Shown here: positions 1 through 4,500 of the stretch, piece by piece
How positions within the stretch are numbered: the stretch's first letter is position 1
How the letters are laid out: every line of letters begins with the position of its first letter
Assembly (NCBI GenBank): GCA_009783395.1
Contig: WRHA01000290.1
Coordinates: forward strand, 1 to 6,239
Direction: 5' to 3'
DNA: 6,239 nucleotides
Origin: Defluviitaleaceae bacterium
Lineage (GTDB): Bacteria > Bacillota > Clostridia > Lachnospirales > WQUN01
Program-made: the position numbers and the translations under genes
The notes under the pieces: model-generated
Told to the model about the DNA's origin: nothing
The model's input: the letters and a program-made list of their open reading frames with translations, nothing else
Databases searched by the model: none

Positions 1-132
1 GAGTTTAGGGAGCGCAACATTACAGAGCTAAGTCGCAAGTTGGTTGTTTCGCTCATTAAAAAAATAAGTGTCGGTGGCGACGGCGTCATAGATATTACTT
101 TTACGTGCGCCGACGCATACAAACGGGTTTAA
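1..132 (+). CDS. Large serine recombinase, C-terminal tail only (cut by window start)
   Basis: Frame 1 is open from the first base to a TAA at 130-132 and encodes 43 residues. They match in pattern the extreme C-terminus of large serine recombinases: a helix with ITELSRKLVVSLIKKI, then a beta hairpin with IDITF, then an acidic/aromatic ending (DAYKRV). This is the counterpart of the segment that ends the next gene (residues reading IKVEWNF). No catalytic part is in the window, so activity cannot be judged. The stop codon lies two bases before the ATG of the next recombinase gene, so the two are almost certainly co-transcribed and probably translationally coupled. The family call is inferred from this short tail plus its position; a frame left open by chance is unlikely but not excluded. 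Confidence 0.8.
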   Translation, partial: EFRERNITELSRKLVVSLIKKISVGGDGVIDITFTCADAYKRV

Positions 133-134
133 CC

Positions 135-2573
135 ATGGCCCGAAAAAGCAGGAGAGCCGAGACTGCAGTCATAGCCCCAAAACTATTTCGGGCAGGTCTT
201 TATGCGCGCCTGTCTGTTGAGGATTTGCGAAAAAAGCAAAGCGATTCCATTGGGACGCAGGTTGAATTGTTGCGCCGCCATGTATCTGCGTTTGCGGATA
301 TTGTTGTCACGGCCGAGTATAAAGACATCAATCAATCGGGAACAAACTTTGACAGACCCGGCTTTAACCAAATGCTTGCAGATATTCGTGCAAACACCAT
401 AAATTGCGTTGTTGTTAAGGATTTATCGCGCTTTGGTCGCAACCATATCGAAACAGGACATTTTCTCGAGCATGTATTTCCCCAAATGGGTGTGCGCTTC
501 ATTTCCGTGGGTGACGATTATGACAGCCAATATCCCGACGACGGGCTGATTATTCCCCTTAAAAATCTCATAAACGAGGCTTATGCAAAAGATATTTCAA
601 AAAAATTGCGCTCCAAGTTTCAAATGAAAAGGAAAAAAGGTGAGTTTTGCGGCACAATTGCACCATATGGGTACGTTGTTGAAAATAAACGCTTGGCAGT
701 TGACTCCGTTTCCGCTGGGGTTGTGCGTCGAATATTCTCGATGGTTGTCGGCGGATACAGCGACTACGCGATTGCGGCGAAACTTAACAGCGAGGGGGTT
801 TTTCCGCCCAAGAGATATTTGTATGAAAAGGGACTGTTGAAAAGCGAAAAATACAAGACTGCTAAACTTTGGTATAAGTCGGTGGTGAAGCGTATAACCG
901 AAAACCCCGCATATATCGCTAAACCCGCAATTATTGATCACGAAATTTTTGATGCGGTTACGGAAATAAGGGCTGCCAGAAAGCAGATTTACGAGGAAGG
1001 AATTTTGGCCGCGAAGAGGTCGGTATCTGCAATCGCCATATACCTTCGATTGTCCGCAGATGATGGGATTGGCGAAAGCGAGAGTATTTCGGGGCAACGG
1101 GACTTGATTTATGATTTTTTGGCAAGCCATGCGGAATTTCACCAATGTAAAATAATTGAGTTTGTTGACGATGGGTGGTCGGGGACGGATTTTAATCGCC
1201 CGGCTGTTAAAGAGTTATTGGATTTGGTGCGCAGTGGCGGGGTAAATTGCATTATTGTCAAAGATTTTTCAAGGTTTGGCCGAAATTACATAGAAGTCGG
1301 CGATTATCTCGAGCAAATTTTCCCATTACCGGGGGTTCGATTTATCTCCGTAAACGACCGTTTCGACAGTCAAAAACAGCCCCGCTCGGCTGGAAGCCTT
1401 GATGTAACTTTTAAAAACTTGCTAAATGAGATGTACAGCAAGGATATATCCAAAAAGGTTAAATCCGCCAAATATGCCAAAATGGAAAAAGGCGAGCTTA
1501 TGTGGGGTTGCCCGCCTTATGGGTATTCGATCAGCAAAGAGCGCGAATTAATTATTGACCCGGTTGCAGCTGTTAATGTTCGGCGGATTTTTGCATTGTT
1601 CACGTCGGGGATTGGCACAACAGCTATCGCTTCCCTATTTAATGAAGAGCAAATACCGACTCGCTCGGTGCATTTAAAAAATATCGGGTACAAATGCACC
1701 TCAAGGGGCAGCGGGTTTTGGACGCAGGAATCCATCGCATCGATGCTTCGGGATGAAACATACGAAGGCACTTATACCGCGAGGCGAACCACAGTGGCTA
1801 AAGTCGGAAGCGCGAAGAAAATACCCTTACCGCGAGAGCAATGGATTATCCTGCGGGATAACCACGACGCGATTGTGGATAAAGAAATCTTTAGCATGGC
1901 GCAAGCGCGCTTTGGGAAAAAAAGTAGTGCCCAAAGAAAGAAGCAAGGATATTTGCTTTCCGGCAAGATTATTTGCGGGCATTGCAAACGAGCTTTTAGC
2001 AGACGTGAGCCAAAAACGCAATGCGCGTACTTCGTTTGCATTTCAAATAGTTTTGCAAACTGCGGGTGTTCAAGGGAGAGGTTGCTTGAATCCGAATTAC
2101 ACGAAACCGTGCTGTATGCCATAAAAAAGCAAGCGGAAACGGTATTATGCCAAAACTCTGTAAATTCAGAGCTAAAGAGCTATGCCGCCGAAGCCGTGAA
2201 AAAAATCCGGAAAGAAATTTCCGCATTTAAGATTTCTGTCGACAAATTGAAGCAATTAAAGATCCGGCTTTACGAAAATTATAGGGACGGCAAAATTTCT
2301 AAAGAGCTGTTTCTTGTCGAGAAAGAGCGTGTGGAGCAAAAAATTTTGGGCTTCATCAGTCGGATTGAGGAAAACAAGCAACGGCTTGAGCGGTCAAGCC
2401 TCGGCAATAAAAATCAGTTTGAGTTTAAGGACTTTGCTGATGCGCCTTGCCTTACCGCGCAAATGGTTCAAGTTTTTGTGTCGGCCGTATATATTTTTTC
2501 TCCGAATTCCATCAAGGTGGAGTGGAATTTTGCCGATGATTTTGAAGGTGCCGCAAGTTTAGTTCTGTCTTAA
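135..2573 (+). CDS. Double large serine recombinase: two fused site-specific recombinase units in one protein
   Basis: Large serine recombinases cut and rejoin DNA at attachment sites through a covalent serine-DNA link, usually to integrate or excise mobile elements. This 812-residue product carries two units. Unit 1: resolvase domain about 19-160 (YARLS with Ser27; SRFGR with Arg99 and Arg102), then the Recombinase DNA-binding domain about 165-280, ending just after IIDHEIFDAV. Unit 2: resolvase domain about 302-445 (YLRLS with Ser307; SRFGR with Arg380 and Arg383), Recombinase domain about 450-595, zinc ribbon about 605-648 (C614-x2-C617, then probably C635 and C643), coiled coil about 680-757 and a normal C-terminal beta segment. 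Unit 1 therefore lacks its own zinc ribbon and coiled coil. Single family members are usually about 450-600 residues. I chose ATG 135, two bases after the preceding stop, over an in-frame GTG at 105, because neither has a strong ribosome site and the ATG suits coupled translation. The frame is unbroken, so this is a fusion and not a decayed gene. Confidence 0.93.
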   Translation: MARKSRRAETAVIAPKLFRAGLYARLSVEDLRKKQSDSIGTQVELLRRHVSAFADIVVTAEYKDINQSGTNFDRPGFNQMLADIRANTINCVVVKDLSRFGRNHIETGHFLEHVFPQMGVRFISVGDDYDSQYPDDGLIIPLKNLINEAYAKDISKKLRSKFQMKRKKGEFCGTIAPYGYVVENKRLAVDSVSAGVVRRIFSMVVGGYSDYAIAAKLNSEGVFPPKRYLYEKGLLKSEKYKTAKLWYKSVVKRITENPAYIAKPAIIDHEIFDAVTEIRAARKQIYEEGILAAKRSVSAIAIYLRLSADDGIGESESISGQRDLIYDFLASHAEFHQCKIIEFVDDGWSGTDFNRPAVKELLDLVRSGGVNCIIVKDFSRFGRNYIEVGDYLEQIFPLPGVRFISVNDRFDSQKQPRSAGSLDVTFKNLLNEMYSKDISKKVKSAKYAKMEKGELMWGCPPYGYSISKERELIIDPVAAVNVRRIFALFTSGIGTTAIASLFNEEQIPTRSVHLKNIGYKCTSRGSGFWTQESIASMLRDETYEGTYTARRTTVAKVGSAKKIPLPREQWIILRDNHDAIVDKEIFSMAQARFGKKSSAQRKKQGYLLSGKIICGHCKRAFSRREPKTQCAYFVCISNSFANCGCSRERLLESELHETVLYAIKKQAETVLCQNSVNSELKSYAAEAVKKIRKEISAFKISVDKLKQLKIRLYENYRDGKISKELFLVEKERVEQKILGFISRIEENKQRLERSSLGNKNQFEFKDFADAPCLTAQMVQVFVSAVYIFSPNSIKVEWNFADDFEGAASLVLS

Positions 2574-2606
2574 CGGTGGCGGGTGCTGTCGGCCCTATAA
2601 CATGGT

Positions 2607-2628
2607 CCGCACTTACGCGTGAGTGCGG
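2607..2628. repeat. Near-perfect 22-base palindrome after the recombinase gene
   Basis: CCGCACT at 2607-2613 is the reverse complement of AGTGCGG at 2622-2628. The interior continues to pair, with one T-G wobble, to the centre (TACGCGTG between the arms). No T-run follows on either side, so it is a poor intrinsic terminator. A protein-binding or recombinase-related site, or an RNA hairpin in the recombinase transcript, is more likely. A six-base direct repeat, TCGGCC, flanks it at 2589-2594 and 2630-2635. Confidence 0.55.
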
Positions 2629-2635
2629 TTCGGCC

Positions 2636-2656
2636 TAACGCTCAGATAACGTTCAG
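2636..2656. repeat. Two imperfect direct repeats, 11-base period
   Basis: TAACGCTCAG at 2636-2645 is followed, one base later, by TAACGTTCAG at 2647-2656, matching at 9 of 10 positions. The 11-base period is close to one turn of the helix, so both copies would face the same side of the DNA, as is common for paired protein-binding sites. A third, shorter match (TAACG) lies at the recombinase stop codon, 2571-2575. The binding protein is unknown; the adjacent recombinase is an obvious candidate. Confidence 0.45.
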
Positions 2657-2666
2657 CAAAAATGCA

Positions 2667-2703
2667 AAATCGGTGCGGGTAGTGTCACTACCCGCACCGA
2701 TTT
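2667..2703. terminator. Perfect 18-bp inverted repeat; possible bidirectional terminator or recombination site
   Basis: The arm at 2667-2684 is an exact reverse complement of 2686-2703, with a single T at 2685 between them. Allowing one bulged A at 2666, TGC at 2663-2665 and GCA at 2704-2706 add three more pairs. Read on the + strand only TTT follows the GC-rich stem, which is weak for a terminator of the recombinase operon. Read on the - strand the stem is followed by TTTTGCATTTTT, which is better. It could end transcription in both directions, or be a dyad bound by a protein. Its right end touches the proposed -35 box of the downstream reductase promoter. Confidence 0.5.
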
Positions 2704-2730
2704 GCAAATCGCATGTAAATCGCCGATAAT
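2702..2730 (+). promoter_or_regulatory. Candidate sigma-A-type promoter of the aldo/keto reductase gene
   Basis: TTGCAA at 2702-2707 (compare TTGACA) and GATAAT at 2725-2730 (compare TATAAT) are separated by exactly 17 bases. Transcription would start around 2737, leaving a leader of about 30 bases before the ATG at 2767. The -35 box overlaps the right end of the large palindrome, so anything bound to or folded at the palindrome could affect this promoter. Predicted from sequence only. Confidence 0.5.
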
Positions 2731-2766
2731 GAATTCAAATACATTTTTCGGACGAGGAGATTTTAC

Positions 2767-3597
2767 ATGAAAAACATAACATTAAACACGGGGGCTAAAA
2801 TGCCGATGCTGGGTTTCGGTGTATTTAAAATCAGCGATACATCAACGATTCACGCCGCACTTGAAGCCGGATATCGAAGCATCGACACCGCTTCGGCATA
2901 TGACAATGAAGAGCTCGTCGGCGCGGCGATTCGCGAAAGCGGAATTCCACGCGACGAGCTTTTTGTTACAACGAAGCTGTCAAACACGGGACAACGCGAA
3001 GGCCGTGCCGAAACCGAGCTTGAAGAAAGCCTCAAAAGGCTTGGGCTCGACTATGTTGACCTTTATTTGATGCACTGGCCTGTGCCGGAAACATATGTAA
3101 ATTCGTGGCTTGCAATGGAAAAGCACTTTAAGAGCGGTCGCGCAAAGGCGATCGGCATATCAAATTTCGAGCCGCGCCATATCGCCGAAATAAAAAAACA
3201 ATGGAGCGTCGTCCCCGCGATGAATCAAATCGAACTGCACCCTCGCCTTACACAAAAGCCGCTACTTGAGCTGTGCAAAGCCGAAACAATCGCACCGCAA
3301 AGCTGGAGCCCTCTCGGCGGCGGAAAGGATTTCTCCTTCAAAGAGCAACTTTTTGCAAACGAAACCCTCGTTTCCCTTGCAAAAAAATACGGCAAAACGC
3401 CCGCGCAAATAATCCTGCGTTGGAACATCGACCTCGGCATTGTGGCAATTCCGAAATCCTCCACGCCCGCTCGTATCCAAGAAAACATCGACATCTTCGA
3501 CTTCGAGCTAACACCCGCGGAAGTTGCCGCAATCGACGCACTGAACCAAGATCATCGCACCGGCCCGAACCCGGAGGATTTTCACCACAATTTTTAA
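2767..3597 (+). CDS. Aldo/keto reductase (AKR5-like, 2,5-diketo-D-gluconate reductase type)
   Basis: A 276-residue cytoplasmic NAD(P)H-dependent reductase of aldehydes or ketones to alcohols, normal in length for the family. The catalytic tetrad is visible: Asp40 and Tyr45 (IDTASAYDNE), Lys70 (VTTKLS) and His103 (LMHWP). The nicotinamide-stacking segment appears as QSWSPLG. IPKSS (Lys230, Ser231) with Arg236 and Asn240 is the usual phosphate-binding set for NADPH. There is no signal peptide or membrane segment. GAGGAG at 2754-2759, 7 bases before the ATG, fixes the start. The gene stands alone, with its own candidate promoter, and converges with the AraC-type gene whose end lies 14 bases away. 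Substrate cannot be read from sequence: sugar-derived aldehydes, methylglyoxal or keto-uronates are all possible. Its nearness to an alpha-glucuronidase makes a sugar or uronate role worth considering, but that is inference. Confidence 0.93.
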   Translation: MKNITLNTGAKMPMLGFGVFKISDTSTIHAALEAGYRSIDTASAYDNEELVGAAIRESGIPRDELFVTTKLSNTGQREGRAETELEESLKRLGLDYVDLYLMHWPVPETYVNSWLAMEKHFKSGRAKAIGISNFEPRHIAEIKKQWSVVPAMNQIELHPRLTQKPLLELCKAETIAPQSWSPLGGGKDFSFKEQLFANETLVSLAKKYGKTPAQIILRWNIDLGIVAIPKSSTPARIQENIDIFDFELTPAEVAAIDALNQDHRTGPNPEDFHHNF

Positions 3598-3611
3598 TTT
3601 TTTTCGTTCGC

Positions 3612-4397
3612 TTAACCCTGCACCGAAGAAGGCGGGATGCCTTTGTATTTTTTAAACAGGCGGCTGAAATAAAAAACGTCCGAAAATCCGCAATGTGCGG
3701 CAACCTCGGTTACGTTCCATTTGCCTGCGCGCAGCATATCCTCGGCTTGATTTATTCGAATTGTGTTTAAGTAATCGCGAAAAGTCATGCGGGTTTCGCG
3801 GCGGAAAAGAGTGCCGAAGTAAACCGGGTTTAGCGAAACAGCAGCGGCAACCTCGGAGATTTTCAGATGCTCGGCGTAATGTTCGGTTACAAATCGAATG
3901 GCCTGTTTTACACGCGGGTCGAAGCGATGCGTATCAATCTCATACACAAGCATCTCCATAAAGCGTTGCAAAACAAGCATAAGCCGCGCCCGCGAACGCA
4001 TTATATATCCCGGGCTTCTCGCCAAAAAATCTTCGCTCAATTTGCGATAATGCGAAATTAAATCATTGTGTATGCCAACGTGCGAGTGAAGCGGCAAAGG
4101 TACGGGAACATTCTCGCCCGACTGAGCGACCAGATTAAAATTTGTTGCAAAACATTCGAATTTTGCGGGATCATTGCTTACTGCAGAACGTTCCGAACCT
4201 CGCGGAATACAAAGCAAGTCGCCCTCCGATGCGTAAATTTTTTGTCGGTTTACCGTGTAAACGGCTTGTCCCGCGATGATGTACGTTAAATCTATGTTGC
4301 TTGTTGTTCGGTACTCGATGAGCCACTCGGGTGTGCTTATTCTGTGTCGGAAATAATCTATCCATGGCATTGAGTTGTTGAAAATTTCCAAATCCAT
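3612..4397 (-). CDS. AraC-family transcriptional regulator with N-terminal cupin domain
   Basis: A 261-residue regulator. Residues about 28-95 look like the beta-barrel sugar-sensing (cupin) domain (DLTYIIAGQA, then a GDLLCIPRG turn). A helical linker follows to about 155, and the C-terminal AraC DNA-binding domain holds two helix-turn-helix units: about 179-200 (ISEVAAAVSLNPVYFGTLFR) and about 228-250 (VTEVAAHCGFSDVFYFSRLF). The order is typical of activators of sugar-use genes. AAGGCGG, on the - strand at 4404-4410, sits 6 bases before the ATG and supports the start. It is divergent from the alpha-glucuronidase gene across 103 bases, so that gene is its most likely target; the ligand may be a xylo-oligosaccharide, aldouronic acid or glucuronate (inference). 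No terminator hairpin is evident directly after its stop, where it converges with the reductase gene. Confidence 0.93.
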   Translation of the reverse strand: MDLEIFNNSMPWIDYFRHRISTPEWLIEYRTTSNIDLTYIIAGQAVYTVNRQKIYASEGDLLCIPRGSERSAVSNDPAKFECFATNFNLVAQSGENVPVPLPLHSHVGIHNDLISHYRKLSEDFLARSPGYIMRSRARLMLVLQRFMEMLVYEIDTHRFDPRVKQAIRFVTEHYAEHLKISEVAAAVSLNPVYFGTLFRRETRMTFRDYLNTIRINQAEDMLRAGKWNVTEVAAHCGFSDVFYFSRLFKKYKGIPPSSVQG

Positions 4398-4431
4398 TTT
4401 GCACCGCCTTTAGTAATTACAAAGTTTCTTG

Positions 4432-4461
4432 ATTCTAGCTATGTTTGCTTGAGTGTGTCAA
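4432..4461 (-). promoter_or_regulatory. Promoter of the AraC-type regulator gene
   Basis: On the - strand a perfect TTGACA (+ strand 4456-4461) and TAGAAT (+ strand 4432-4437, one mismatch to TATAAT) are separated by 18 bases. Transcription would begin near 4425, giving a leader of about 28 bases that contains the ribosome site at 4404-4410. The -35 box lies inside the small palindromes at 4448-4470, so binding there could block regulator synthesis (autoregulation). Confidence 0.65.
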
Positions 4462-4470
4462 GTTTAAACT
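4448..4470. promoter_or_regulatory. Overlapping palindromes in the divergent control region; candidate operator
   Basis: CTTGA at 4448-4452 and TCAAG at 4458-4462 form an inverted repeat with a 5-base spacer. It is followed, with two bases of overlap, by the 10-base perfect palindrome AGTTTAAACT at 4461-4470. Together they cover the -35 box of the regulator gene and lie just upstream of where the glucuronidase promoter must be. That promoter looks weak: TATCAT at 4476-4481 could be a -10 box, but TTGAGT at 4449-4454 is 21 bases away, too far for an unaided promoter, which fits activator dependence. AraC proteins often bind direct rather than inverted repeats, so the binding protein is a guess. 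Confidence 0.4.
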
Positions 4471-4500
4471 CGCTCTATCATACATAAGGCGGTGGATTTT

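Noticed and set aside
105..134. GTG at 105 as the start of the double recombinase
   Set aside because: It would overlap the preceding recombinase tail by 28 bases and add ten residues with no family match. No ribosome site precedes it, while the ATG at 135 directly follows the upstream stop.
597..1145. 182-residue open frame on the - strand inside the recombinase gene
   Set aside because: It is antisense to conserved recombinase domains and shows no protein-family features.
2574..2766. tRNA gene or CRISPR array as the integration target or content of the gap
   Set aside because: No cloverleaf arms or TTCRA T-loop are present. The repeats are too few and too close for a CRISPR array.
3598..3611. 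Terminator between the convergent reductase and regulator genes
   Set aside because: The 14-base gap and the sequence beside it are T-rich on the + strand, but I found no GC-rich stem before the T-run.
3273..3770. 165-residue + strand open frame spanning the reductase and regulator ends
   Set aside because: It is out of frame with the reductase and antisense to the regulator; its arginine-rich, low-complexity translation is typical of a shadow frame.
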